From: Welwitschia mirabilis | Taxonomy: Eukaryota; Gnetophyta; Gnetopsida; Welwitschiales | Assembly (NCBI GenBank): GCA_051453625.1 | Contig: JBOZIK010000001.1 | Coordinates: forward strand, 2,084,105 to 2,105,850 | DNA length: 21,746 bases | Direction of reading: 5' to 3' | The notes under the pieces: generated by a model | What the model saw: the letters and a program-made list of their open reading frames with translations, nothing else | Told to the model about the DNA's origin: nothing | The model's database searches: none | Part shown: piece after piece, positions 1 through 8,589 of the stretch | How the letters are laid out: every line of letters begins with the position of its first letter | Position numbering within the stretch: the first letter of the stretch is position 1 | Made by a program: the position numbers and the translations under genes

Positions 1-76
1 TCCCTTCTGCTAACGCCTGCAAGTATTCGCTAATGACACCTACAAACGATGCAGGTACGGTGCTGGGGTTTGACTC
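1..76 (-). CDS. possible partial exon at the left edge
   Basis: On the minus strand this stretch reads without a stop to the window edge. It begins after a pyrimidine-rich run ending in AG, a plausible splice acceptor (about 77-90), and encodes a peptide with the segments ESNPSTVPASF and VISEYLQALAEG. The composition looks like real protein and base use is less AT-rich than in the rest of the window. I do not recognise the family. The minus-strand sequence just upstream (92-349) is open but has the composition of non-coding DNA, so I treat it as intron. The open stretch is only about 25 codons, so chance is a real alternative. Confidence 0.28.
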
Positions 77-1481
77 TTCCGTAAAGAAAAGCTACCCAGG
101 AGAATACGAGTGTGACATTGATGAAGGTAACACTAACACTGTAGTTTGAACTCTTAGCCAAGAGAGGTTAAAGTGGAAGTGCATGATGCCGAAAACAGTA
201 AGAGAAGCACTGAAATCAGTTAAAAGAAGGTGTATGATCTGAAATTGGTTCGACTTGCCATTTGAAAAAGGTGGATTTACAGACGCGGGTTTACCAAGGA
301 GATGATTGAAATTGGGTAGCTGATTGGTGATTGAAGGAAGGCTAGGCAAGTGAGCTTGATTTGTACAAACTTGCTTTTCTGCCTTAATCCGTCTTAGGGG
401 AAAAAAAAGAACAGTTTGAAATATCTGTGTGGTCTAACTGTCTTCAAACGAAGGATTTTATGTGGTTTCGTAGCAGAGATCAGCCTTCTTAGTAAGAATT
501 GAAGGGGAAAGCTACGATTTGTACTTGGAGAGCATTTGGATAGAAGGGGAGTAAACTAGCAGATTGACTAAACTTGCGGAGTTCATGAAACAACATCTAT
601 GATCTTCAGGAGTGTATTAGCAGAGGCACTATATGGAAGATACTGTGTTTTATTAGCAGAGAATGGTTAGTGACATAGCAGGCAGAGTACACACTGAAAG
701 ATTCACGTTAATCAGTGAGAGAAGCGTGTACTGTGTAGGCTTGACAGACAACGCAGGTGCTGGCTGTGATGGCAGCTAGTGTAAACAAGGCTAGCAATCT
801 TGCAGTAAATGGCATGACACAGTGTGGAGCATCTAAGGAGTTGGCAATTAGTATTGGTAAGAGTAGTGAAGGTGTCTAAGGAGTTCTGCCAATAATGCTT
901 ATCAGGCTATCAGAGAAACTGCCATATGGAAAAACCTATTCACCATAGCTTATCGAAATTGGTAGAGATTGCAGCAGGATTGGATGAATCGTTGGTAAGA
1001 AAAACCACCATGTATTATAAAACCTACATTTTGAAGACATGCCATGAAACTCACTGCGATGTGCAAAAAAGCTCACTGCATCGAAATCTATATTGTTCTT
1101 TTAACGTCCGTAAGTGATAAGGAATGGAAGTGAACAGTGGAAGGAAGTCGCATTGCAGGTAGAAGGTGGCAGCACATATTAAGACCTTAAGAGCTTAAAG
1201 CCTGTGCGAGCTCAGATGATCTATGCATGTGTGTAGTCTCTGAGTAACACCCTACATACATCATAAAAAAACACAAAATAATACATACATCAAAAAAAAA
1301 AAAAAAAAGAAGAAAGACCCACAAAGAAACCATTTAAAAAAAAAGAAACCGAAAGGCCAAAATAAAACAATTTGGAAGTGTTATGTTACAATAATGAAGG
1401 AAGTTCTAAGTTATTAGATATTGGTATTGTTTAGTCAATCTTTGATAGTTAATGAATGAACCCTACACAAATTATTCTTAG
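77..1481. other. non-coding stretch, no gene recognised
   Basis: About 1.4 kb without a convincing coding frame on either strand. The only open runs (92-349 minus, 926-1117 plus) lack protein-like composition. From about 1255 to 1365 the sequence is A-rich, with two copies of ACATACATCA about 30 bases apart, the second followed by a 17-base A run. It could be an intron or a flanking region of the putative left-edge exon. The A-rich end could also be the tail of a decayed retrocopy, but no head or flanking duplication was found. Confidence 0.4.
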
Positions 1482-1493
1482 GAAATTTAGAAT
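1482..1493. repeat. target-site duplication copy, tail side of SINE 1
   Basis: 12 bp directly after the A-rich tail (minus-strand sense). It matches 1669-1680 at 11 of 12 positions. Confidence 0.55.
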
Positions 1494-1668
1494 CTTGTTT
1501 TTTTTAAGGGTAATCCATGTAGGTGGTTGTGCTGCACAAACCTTAGTAGCATGTGGGTATGGGTATCCTATCCCCCACATCCCCTCCTATCCTCAACGCA
1601 GGAGCTTAAAATCTGGACCACTGATCTGAATGTCTGTGACCTTATCACCAGGGTAAGCCATCTTAAAT
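1494..1668 (-). mobile_element. SINE-like insertion, degenerate tRNA-type head
   Basis: Read on the minus strand, the element starts near 1668 with a box-A-like stretch, TGGTGATAAGG, about 15 bases in. A degenerate box-B-like stretch, TTTTAAGCTCC, follows about 28 bases later, which is tRNA-like spacing. It ends in an A-rich tail (AAAAAAAACAAG, 1494-1505). Flanking 12-bp segments at 1482-1493 (GAAATTTAGAAT) and 1669-1680 (GAAATCTAGAAT) match at 11 of 12 positions, as expected for an old target-site duplication. SINEs are non-coding, transcribed by RNA polymerase III from such internal promoters and mobilised by LINE enzymes. Box B is poor, so the tRNA origin is inferred mainly from layout; the duplication and tail are seen directly. 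Confidence 0.55.
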
Positions 1669-1680
1669 GAAATCTAGAAT
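1669..1680. repeat. target-site duplication copy, head side of SINE 1
   Basis: Partner of 1482-1493. The single difference is a T/C transition. Confidence 0.55.
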
Positions 1681-1869
1681 TATGTTAGTAAATAATGAGA
1701 ATAATAAATTGATTTCAACTGAAAGTGAAACTAGGATATTAAATGTGCATTTACTATAAGAAACTGAACACCGTGACTCATAAGAATCATTTCCCTATAC
1801 AACTTATTAATTAGATCTTAGAGATACTAGTAAGTTGTGAGTACCACTATTTCCTAGATGCATACTTAG

Positions 1870-2030
1870 GATATAACCAGATAGTAGATGCCCATAACTC
1901 CTCCTTTTAAAGGCCTTTGTCTTTGACTTTGCTATCTCCAGCATTCTTGCCACTGCCAGGTGGATTGGAGTCGCCAACATTCTTCCTTTATTTCTAGCTA
2001 TCAGTTTAACAAAAAATGACACTCTTATAG
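1870..2030. repeat. diverged dispersed repeat, copy A
   Basis: About 150 bp that aligns, with gaps, to 13750-13938 in the same orientation. Shared blocks include ATCTTTGACTT/GTCTTTGACTT, CCAACATTCTT and AAAAAATGACACTC/AAAAAATAACACTC. Read on the minus strand both copies give related peptides (an RML then SKxxAFKxRSxG pattern), so this may be a coding part of an old transposon. Copy B ends where the gypsy RT remnant begins, which suggests a retroelement origin. Identity is roughly 70% by eye. I do not recognise the family. Confidence 0.5.
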
Positions 2031-2683
2031 TTGCCCAAATTTGATGAGCCATTTGTTTGCTAAGATTGCAACCTTTGGAGTGTTAAGCTAGGGGGAACTT
2101 GATTTCAAACACATACTTCTAACATTTTTAAGCAAATAACCAATGCAATGCAACATGACTAATTATAAGGTTTGATCAAAATAGAGCTGACATTTCCCTA
2201 TCTCTATTACTTTGAGTGTGGCTAGACTTCCTCAAGCTATTGCTTTGAATATCGCTAGACTTTCCTAAGATGCTATTTAGGGTATATTTTTAGTATTTGT
2301 GGCCTAGTTAATCCATTAGTTTTAATGTCTCTTGGACACTGAAAATGTAGACATGCATGAATTAGTTTTTTGCCTTTGGATGAGATGCACACTGTGCCCT
2401 CACAGCTAACATAAATTTTCTTTAAAACTTCAACAATGTGGCCCCCTTTTAATAAATCTGAGATTTATTATGCATAACTGTTACCTATGTCAATAAGCCT
2501 ATCAACTAGATAGCTGTCCATGAAACAATTCCTCTGGTTACCATAACTTCTAAGGACTATCTCTTTAGATCTAGTGAGATCTTCCCATCAATGACCACTC
2601 TAAAATTGGGTAAATCTAGGTTCTAGTTGGTTCTTTCTGCTTTAGATCTAGTATACCCAAACCTACCATAGAGAAGGAAGAAT
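2031..2683. other. AT-rich spacer, no gene seen
   Basis: About 650 bp with stops in all frames and no recognisable protein, RNA or repeat. A short palindrome-like segment lies near 2455-2475 (AATAAATCTGAGATTTATTA). Confidence 0.4.
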
Positions 2684-2785
2684 GTTGACGCTATTCCAAT
2701 TCGGACAAAAAAAAGAGGGGCCTCTGTTCTCTCAAAAGATAATCAAAGGGTCAAGGCCACCGCTTTGGCCACTGGGGCTACTTTG
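2684..2785 (+). CDS. unassigned coding-like stretch ending at a consensus splice donor
   Basis: The plus frame from 2684 is open and has protein-like composition. It starts VDAIPIRTKKRGAS and ends VKATALATGATL. TTG is followed by GTGAGT at 2786-2791, a perfect plant 5' splice-site consensus, and the frame meets a stop soon after that site. This fits an internal or first exon of about 34 codons, but no acceptor or partner exon could be assigned and there is no obvious start codon in frame. I do not recognise the family; a relic of a transposon gag protein is also possible. Confidence 0.25.
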
Positions 2786-2791
2786 GTGAGT

Positions 2792-3430
2792 ACAGAAAAC
2801 TTTCAAAACCCATGTAATTCAATTTCACAAAAGCCATTTTAAAAATGTACCCAAAAGATCATCCAAGGGTCTTCTTAACTTGTATCCGAAGAGAAGATGA
2901 CAAGCATCTACAGCATAAAAAAAAGAAAATAGAGTTTGGGAAAACTCTGCAAGTACTTTCATATAAATGAAAGGACCATGTAAAGGCTGGAAAGCATAGA
3001 ATGCAAGCATTTTTAAGTGTTTGCAAAAATCAGCACACTGAGGGATCACCTACAACTGAGAATTTAATGAGAAATGAAGCAAATTCAAGGAGATAAAAGA
3101 GTTATGGTTAAACCTTTATGGAAACTTGTGTTCAGGAAGCTGTATTTGATCATGCAATCCTCACAAAACCTGTGTAAAAAATTAAATCCTTCGAACATTC
3201 TCTTCCCGTTGGCCGCTTCCTCAAAGCACATTTTACTCATATTTGTGCTCGTGTATTCTCTTTGTTTTGAAGTATTATCATTTACTGAGAAGTGTTATCC
3301 ATGAAGATCTACTATAGTGTGACTACCTTTTAGCTAGGATCAATCGCATGGGTAAGGAAACGAACATTGCCGCTTGCAAGTATTTCTGGGATATGTATTT
3401 GTAATACTCGTTATCATTCTCTGGTTATTG
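2792..3430. other. spacer, no gene recognised
   Basis: Both strands carry short open runs (2825-3049 minus, 3074-3304 plus), but neither contains a motif I recognise. They are flanked by ordinary AT-rich sequence and I do not call them as genes. Confidence 0.35.
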
Positions 3431-3780
3431 TTTCTTTTTTTTTTCCCCTTATTTTATGAACTGCAACTTTGTTGCACTTCTTTCTTTTCTTTCACAAATC
3501 TCTGCTACACGTGTTTCCCCTCTTTCTCTGACTTTTAGCTTCTTCCTCCTTAGGCGTTTTCATTTCTTTTGTGCTTTGTTTCTCCTCGCTATTCTATCAC
3601 ATGCCCCCCTCTATTTGCTACATTGTCATCATCTTCTGCTGGCCTTCTGATCTGCATACTTCTCTTGCTACTTTGACTGTGCCCAATGCTCCTTTTTCAC
3701 CGTGCTTGGATCATTGATCTCCTTTGTTATGCTGCTTGCTCCTTTCTTTTTTTCGGCTATTGAGGTCCGCCCTCTGTTCT
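3431..3780 (+). repeat. pyrimidine-rich (C/T) tract
   Basis: The plus strand is strongly C/T-rich for about 350 bp, starting with a T run at 3431-3442 and continuing with TTTCTTTTC and CTTCTTCCTCC type runs. The open frame across it (3456-3650) is rich in Leu, Phe and Ser, as expected from pyrimidine bias, so I do not treat it as a gene. Such tracts occur in plant 5' leaders, introns and promoters; no downstream gene was found to support this. Confidence 0.5.
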
Positions 3781-4722
3781 TTGCAACACGAATGATCCAT
3801 TTTCATTAACAGATTGACACATTATAGTGCCAAAGTAGGACTTGGCTCACTTGTAGGCTTAACCAATGACAGCAGCCATGTCACTCACAAATCCATGAGA
3901 GGAGCCACATCATTTACAACATCACTTTCAAATCCCCCTTAGCAATTAACATGGCATGGCCATTATGATTACCATAACATGATGGTCATCAAACCATACA
4001 AGCACTTGAGGCATTTTTTCCTGTGCTTGATGCTAGGGATTTCAGGCTCGAAGACTTGATCACGATGCATTTGTGAAAATGTTCTGCAAAATGAACAATT
4101 ACAATTCTGTGGTTAGGATTTCTAGAATCTTGTTCTTCCTAGTCTATATCAAACAATATTCTTTTCCAAAGATTCATGGCAAGGGGGATGATGAACAATT
4201 ACATGAAGATGCTTAGGAAATCTGTGGATATGGCCATTCCTTGTTCCTCTGTAAAAGTCATGCAGTTGGGGATGGAGAGCCTGAAGGTGATGCCCAACCA
4301 CAATACCAAAAAGATCCACGGCAGGACTGTATGTTCCTAGATCGGCTTCTTTTTTAGAGGAGTCCCATTTATTCGACCTCTATCCTGCAAAGGGTCTACA
4401 CTCTGCAGGGAATATCTCTAAAGGAACTTCTATCCATTTGGCTTGGCATAGAGGAAATACCCTGTTTTCATGTTTCACATTTGAAGCGATGCACTAAAAA
4501 TGAAAAGTATGGGAACACTCTTCAGTAAGCAATGCATGACCATGTCCTACTCTCAAAGCTTCCATACATATTGGACAAAGCCTTTGCATCATGAAACAAA
4601 TACATGATCAGCCATTGCATTTCCATAAGAAGTAACATTCAGTTTTGCAATATAATTCTTAACAAATGCAATGGGGGGTGGACAATTAACTCCATTGTAA
4701 CCATAGCACCCTAGGGTTACAG
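3781..4722. other. spacer with weak coding-like remnants
   Basis: No complete gene. Two plus-frame runs are open: about 4219-4343 (includes CGYGHSLFLCK) and about 4384-4527 (includes IPCFHVSHLKRC). The second faintly recalls the tail of gypsy integrases, which often carries an FHVSxLK-type motif. Each run is short and isolated, so at best they are decayed transposon relics. Confidence 0.25.
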
Positions 4723-4734
4723 CTGCATCTAATT
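4723..4734. repeat. target-site duplication copy, tail side of SINE 2
   Basis: CTGCATCTAATT; 10 of 12 positions match 4862-4873. Confidence 0.6.
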
Positions 4735-4800
4735 TTTTCCTTTTTTTTTTTCTTTCTTTTTTTTTTGTTTTTGGTACTCTGCAGCCTATGTGCCCAACAT

Positions 4801-4811
4801 GGGAATCGAAC
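4801..4811 (-). promoter_or_regulatory. RNA polymerase III box B of SINE 2
   Basis: GTTCGATTCCC on the minus strand matches the core of the tRNA T-loop/box B consensus GGTTCGANTCC. Confidence 0.75.
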
Positions 4812-4845
4812 TTGAAACTTGATGCCTTACAGGTAAATGTCTTTA

Positions 4846-4856
4846 CCACTAGATCA
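4846..4856 (-). promoter_or_regulatory. RNA polymerase III box A of SINE 2
   Basis: TGATCTAGTGG on the minus strand fits the tRNA box A consensus (TRGYNNARNNGG type), at the expected distance upstream of box B. Confidence 0.65.
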
Positions 4857-4861
4857 AAGGT

Positions 4862-4873
4862 CTGCAAATAATT
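4862..4873. repeat. target-site duplication copy, head side of SINE 2
   Basis: CTGCAAATAATT; partner of 4723-4734. Confidence 0.6.
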
Positions 4874-5286
4874 TTTAACAAATGTATTACTTATTAGAGA
4901 GTGTTAGCAAACATATATATCCACATTTTTTCTATACTAATTAGTATTCTTAAGATATTCAGAACATAACACCATCGGCCTTTGAGAGTTCAATAAAAGC
5001 AACATGTCATTTGTACCATCTGTTTAACAAAACAGTAATAGTAATATTAGAACTCCTCTATATATTTGAATATAAGGAAAACGTGCAATTCGAGTAAGAA
5101 GCAATGCAAGAATGAATTTGGAGAAAGTGCCTCATCTACTTAATAACATGTATTCTCACTCTCGTCAAAACTAAAATGTGAAAAACTTTGACTGAATAAA
5201 TAGTATGATTTACAAATGGTACAAATCGGATAAGATGTTTGCTAGTAAACAAGTCTCCCTTTGCAATGAAATTGTGCTTGGAAATG
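4874..5286. other. AT-rich spacer before the copia element
   Basis: About 410 bp with no coding frame or repeat recognised. With 11792 onward it forms the original insertion target of the copia element. Confidence 0.45.
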
Positions 5287-5291
5287 TTTAA
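5287..5291. repeat. TTTAA target-site duplication, left copy
   Basis: Five bases immediately outside the 3' LTR, identical to 11787-11791. Five bp is the usual duplication size for Ty1/copia integrase. Confidence 0.8.
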
Positions 5292-5457
5292 TATTAATTT
5301 GAGAGAAAAATTCTATATTTCACCACTACTAATGCATATACACACTGTTCTTGTATAGGCTTAGAGGAATGTGAAAAATAACAAGAGATGAGAAGATATC
5401 CAATGAAATATGCTATCATCCCAAAAATCATGCTAAATTTCTAATATTATGCTAACA
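5292..5457 (-). repeat. 3' LTR of the copia element
   Basis: On the minus strand it begins TGTTAGCATAA and ends AAATTAATA. It aligns over its full length with 11621-11786. The ends are TGTTA...TAATA, a one-base variant of the usual TGTTA...TAACA. The TATA-like site here reads TATACAA, whereas the 5' copy has TATATAA. Confidence 0.9.
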
Positions 5458-5466
5458 TCCCCCTTC
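5458..5466 (-). promoter_or_regulatory. polypurine tract of the copia element
   Basis: GAAGGGGGA on the minus strand directly precedes the 3' LTR start (TGTTAG). This is the expected RNase H-resistant primer for plus-strand DNA synthesis. Confidence 0.85.
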
Positions 5467-5479
5467 AAACTTAAGGTGG

Positions 5480-5640
5480 ATTGATCAAAGCCAACTTGAG
5501 TTTGTTGAGTAGATCATGAAACCAGTTTGGAAGATGCGTCTTGGTGAAGATGTCTACTTTCTGACTATCAGAGGAGACAAAGACCAACTGAAGAGTACCT
5601 TGAGTCACATGATGACAAACAAAATGATAGTCAATCTCAA
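5480..5640. repeat. gap-flanking duplicate 1, left copy
   Basis: 161 bp aligning without indels to 6171-6331, with nine substitutions by eye (about 94% identity). It ends exactly at the N-run 5641-6170, and the partner starts exactly at the other side of the gap. Confidence 0.9.
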
Positions 5641-6170
5641 NNNNNNNNNNNNNNNNNNNNNNNNNNNNNNNNNNNNNNNNNNNNNNNNNNNNNNNNNNNN
5701 NNNNNNNNNNNNNNNNNNNNNNNNNNNNNNNNNNNNNNNNNNNNNNNNNNNNNNNNNNNNNNNNNNNNNNNNNNNNNNNNNNNNNNNNNNNNNNNNNNNN
5801 NNNNNNNNNNNNNNNNNNNNNNNNNNNNNNNNNNNNNNNNNNNNNNNNNNNNNNNNNNNNNNNNNNNNNNNNNNNNNNNNNNNNNNNNNNNNNNNNNNNN
5901 NNNNNNNNNNNNNNNNNNNNNNNNNNNNNNNNNNNNNNNNNNNNNNNNNNNNNNNNNNNNNNNNNNNNNNNNNNNNNNNNNNNNNNNNNNNNNNNNNNNN
6001 NNNNNNNNNNNNNNNNNNNNNNNNNNNNNNNNNNNNNNNNNNNNNNNNNNNNNNNNNNNNNNNNNNNNNNNNNNNNNNNNNNNNNNNNNNNNNNNNNNNN
6101 NNNNNNNNNNNNNNNNNNNNNNNNNNNNNNNNNNNNNNNNNNNNNNNNNNNNNNNNNNNNNNNNNNNNNN
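5641..6170. other. assembly gap, 530 N
   Basis: Undetermined bases inside the copia RNase H end; both flanks carry the same 161-bp sequence. Confidence 0.99.
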
Positions 6171-6331
6171 ATTGATCAAAGCCAACTTGAGTTTGTTGAG
6201 TAGATCATGAAACCGGTTTGGAAGATGGGTCTTGGTGAAGATGTTTACTTTCTGACTATCAGAGGAGATAGAGACCAATTGAAGAGTGCCTTGAGTCACA
6301 TGATGACAAACAAAATGACGGTCAATCTCAA
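6171..6331. repeat. gap-flanking duplicate 1, right copy
   Basis: Partner of 5480-5640. This copy continues into the rest of RNase H. Confidence 0.9.
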
Positions 6332-6423
6332 TATGTTTGGTGTGTTCAAGAAAAACATCATTATGAGCCAGTTGAATTGCACTCTGATTATACAATGTAA
6401 CACAGTGGCCGAAGAATGTTGGA

Positions 6424-6533
6424 CATCCATATCAGAAAGTAACCAATGAAGCCATATTAACTCAGATGTGGCATCAACTAGAGCATGATATTCTGATTCA
6501 GTCCTAGAACGAGCAACAACAGTTTTCTTCTTG
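6424..6533. repeat. gap-flanking duplicate 2, left copy
   Basis: 110 bp aligning without indels to 6634-6743, with about nine substitutions. It ends exactly at the 100-N gap. Confidence 0.9.
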
Positions 6534-6633
6534 NNNNNNNNNNNNNNNNNNNNNNNNNNNNNNNNNNNNNNNNNNNNNNNNNNNNNNNNNNNNNNNNNNN
6601 NNNNNNNNNNNNNNNNNNNNNNNNNNNNNNNNN
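6534..6633. other. assembly gap, 100 N
   Basis: A round-number gap, probably of unknown true size, flanked by a 110-bp duplicate. Confidence 0.99.
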
Positions 6634-6743
6634 CACCCATATCAGTCAGTAACCAGTGAAGCCATATTAACTCAGATGTGGCATCAATTAGAGCACGATA
6701 TTTTGATTCAGTACTAGAACGAGCAACAACAATTTTCTTCTTG
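6634..6743. repeat. gap-flanking duplicate 2, right copy
   Basis: Starts right after the 100-N gap and continues toward the RT side. Confidence 0.9.
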
Positions 6744-6866
6744 CTTCATCAAGAGATGAGAGAAGAGCCTAAGAAGAAACAATAACTTGTAGTAGAGCGA
6801 TGATCAGTGGGGTCACTAGCCTAATCAGCATCAGCATATCCAGACAAGATCAAGGAGTTGTAAGCA

Positions 6867-7104
6867 NNNNNNNNNNNNNNNNNNNNNNNNNNNNNNNNNN
6901 NNNNNNNNNNNNNNNNNNNNNNNNNNNNNNNNNNNNNNNNNNNNNNNNNNNNNNNNNNNNNNNNNNNNNNNNNNNNNNNNNNNNNNNNNNNNNNNNNNNN
7001 NNNNNNNNNNNNNNNNNNNNNNNNNNNNNNNNNNNNNNNNNNNNNNNNNNNNNNNNNNNNNNNNNNNNNNNNNNNNNNNNNNNNNNNNNNNNNNNNNNNN
7101 NNNN
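6867..7104. other. assembly gap, 238 N
   Basis: Lies between the RT end and RNase H. Open frames that appear to cross it are artefacts of the Ns. Confidence 0.99.
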
Positions 7105-7354
7105 TCCTTACCATCTGTGAATCTAGCACGAAAAAGTAAATTTGAGGCATATTTAGCTTGAGACAAGTAATATCCATCAGAATTCTGAGAAACTTCAATA
7201 CCCAAGAAGTAACTAAGTGGACCAAGATATTTCATTTCAAATTATTGACTGAGATACTATTGAAGATAAAAATTGCATGATAAGTCATCTCCTATAATGA
7301 TCATATCATCAACATAAAGGAGAATAAGAACAATACCATTCTCAGTGTGGTGAG

Positions 7355-7890
7355 NNNNNNNNNNNNNNNNNNNNNNNNNNNNNNNNNNNNNNNNNNNNNN
7401 NNNNNNNNNNNNNNNNNNNNNNNNNNNNNNNNNNNNNNNNNNNNNNNNNNNNNNNNNNNNNNNNNNNNNNNNNNNNNNNNNNNNNNNNNNNNNNNNNNNN
7501 NNNNNNNNNNNNNNNNNNNNNNNNNNNNNNNNNNNNNNNNNNNNNNNNNNNNNNNNNNNNNNNNNNNNNNNNNNNNNNNNNNNNNNNNNNNNNNNNNNNN
7601 NNNNNNNNNNNNNNNNNNNNNNNNNNNNNNNNNNNNNNNNNNNNNNNNNNNNNNNNNNNNNNNNNNNNNNNNNNNNNNNNNNNNNNNNNNNNNNNNNNNN
7701 NNNNNNNNNNNNNNNNNNNNNNNNNNNNNNNNNNNNNNNNNNNNNNNNNNNNNNNNNNNNNNNNNNNNNNNNNNNNNNNNNNNNNNNNNNNNNNNNNNNN
7801 NNNNNNNNNNNNNNNNNNNNNNNNNNNNNNNNNNNNNNNNNNNNNNNNNNNNNNNNNNNNNNNNNNNNNNNNNNNNNNNNNNNNNNNNNN
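7355..7890. other. assembly gap, 536 N
   Basis: Removes the centre of the copia RT between the LKQAPRA and YVDD motifs. In intact copia RT these are much closer than 536 bases, so the gap is over-sized or hides an insertion or duplicate. Confidence 0.99.
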
Positions 7891-8435
7891 ATGCTCGAGG
7901 TGCTTGCTTTAATCCATATAGAGCTCGTTGAAGCTTACAAACTTTTTCAGGAGAGTGTGAATGGCCAGGAGGATGCATATATACTTCCTTGTGCAGATCG
8001 CCATTTAGAAAGGCATTTTTAGCATCTATCTAAAGAAGTTGCCATCTTTTAATAGTTGCAACTGCTAGTAAACTCTACACAAAGATCAATTGAGCTATTG
8101 GAGCAAAGATTTCTTCAAAATCTATACCATATTCTTGGGTATAGGCTTTAGCAAGTAAGCAAGCGTTATAATGATCAATGGAATCATCTAAACAAGTTTT
8201 GATTTTATAAATCCATTTGGCTTTGATTGGGGTCTTACAAGGGGGTAGATCAACCAATTTCCAAGTCTGAGTTTTCTCTAAAGCTTGAAGTTCTTCATTC
8301 ATCGCTTGCTGCTAAAGAGGATTAGTACTTGCCTCACGATAAGTGCTAGGTTCATGGAAGACAGCATAAAGCTTAGAAACAATCATAATTAGATAAACAT
8401 TGAGGTGCTTCTCTCACCTGAGTACTACGACGAGG

Positions 8436-8445
8436 NNNNNNNNNN
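8436..8445. other. assembly gap, 10 N
   Basis: Ten Ns in the linker between integrase and RT, next to the PRRST motif. Confidence 0.99.
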
Positions 8446-8589
8446 TCTACATTTGGCGTGCTTTCAACAGGAGTGTCGTGAGACAAAGAAGAAGTGTTCA
8501 GCTTCTTATGCAAGTTTATATCAGGACTAGGAAATAATTCAACAGAGGGATCTATAAACAACAGAGATGAAGTGGTAACAGAGAGTTAA

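Larger units (their letters stand above)
4735..4861 (-). mobile_element. tRNA-derived SINE with A-rich tail
   Basis: On the minus strand the head carries a good box A, TGATCTAGTGG (4846-4856), and a near-perfect box B, GTTCGATTCCC (4801-4811), about 35 bases apart, as in a tRNA gene. A short unrelated body (about 4770-4800) and a long A-rich tail (4735-4767, seen as T-rich on the plus strand) follow. It is flanked by CTGCATCTAATT (4723-4734) and CTGCAAATAATT (4862-4873), a 12-bp target duplication with 10 matches. The sequence does not close into an acceptor stem, which argues against a functional tRNA gene. SINEs use this internal RNA polymerase III promoter and LINE machinery. An open frame on the same strand covering this region is incidental. 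Confidence 0.75.
5471..6790 (-). pseudogene. copia RNase H and Pol C-terminus remnant
   Basis: On the minus strand this carries VARSRTESEYHALVDATSEL and WLHWLLSDM (about 6460-6540), then NQSAIQLAHNDVFLEHTKHI, DRHFVCHHVTQGTLQL and KVNIFTKTHLPNRFHDLL (6390-6175), the conserved RNase H end of copia Pol. The natural stop is TAA at 5471-5473, 13 bp before the 3' LTR, overlapping the approach to the polypurine tract. RNase H degrades the RNA strand during reverse transcription. Two parts are present twice, each pair separated by an N-run (5480-5640 with 6171-6331; 6424-6533 with 6634-6743), so a continuous frame cannot be drawn. Confidence 0.88.
7105..8561 (-). pseudogene. copia reverse transcriptase remnant, YVDD intact
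   Basis: From right to left: a linker with PRRSTQVREAP (about 8400-8440); the RT start MNEELQALEKTQTWKLVDLP with KWIYKIKT (8302-8200); [12 protein letters not shown] with the first catalytic Asp (about 8015-8035); [17 protein letters not shown] (about 7892-7945); and, after a 536-base gap, LILLYVDDMII with the YVDD active site at 7305-7316, then KYLGPLSYFLGIEVSQNSDG (7235-7175). RT copies the element RNA into DNA. Stops occur, for example just before IDAKNAF and near 7245-7265. The gap hides the middle of the palm domain, so its intactness cannot be judged. Strong match to plant copia RT. Confidence 0.92.

Noticed and set aside
92-349. 85-codon minus-strand open frame
   Set aside because: Composition looks non-coding and it runs into a stop before the better candidate exon at 1-76.
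1255-1365. A-rich region as tail of a third retro-insertion
   Set aside because: No tRNA-like or LINE-like head and no flanking duplication could be found.
3456-3650. 64-codon plus-strand open frame
   Set aside because: Leu/Phe/Ser-rich composition comes from the pyrimidine tract; no motif or homologue recognised.
4768-4860. tRNA gene on the minus strand
   Set aside because: Box A and box B are good but no paired acceptor or anticodon stem can be drawn, and an A-rich tail and flanking duplication follow. It is a SINE head.
4589-4867. 92-codon minus-strand open frame
   Set aside because: It runs through a tRNA-derived SINE and its A-rich tail (poly-Lys), so it is incidental.
5516-7978. Long open frames across the N-runs on both strands
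   Set aside because: They are open only because N codons cannot be stops.
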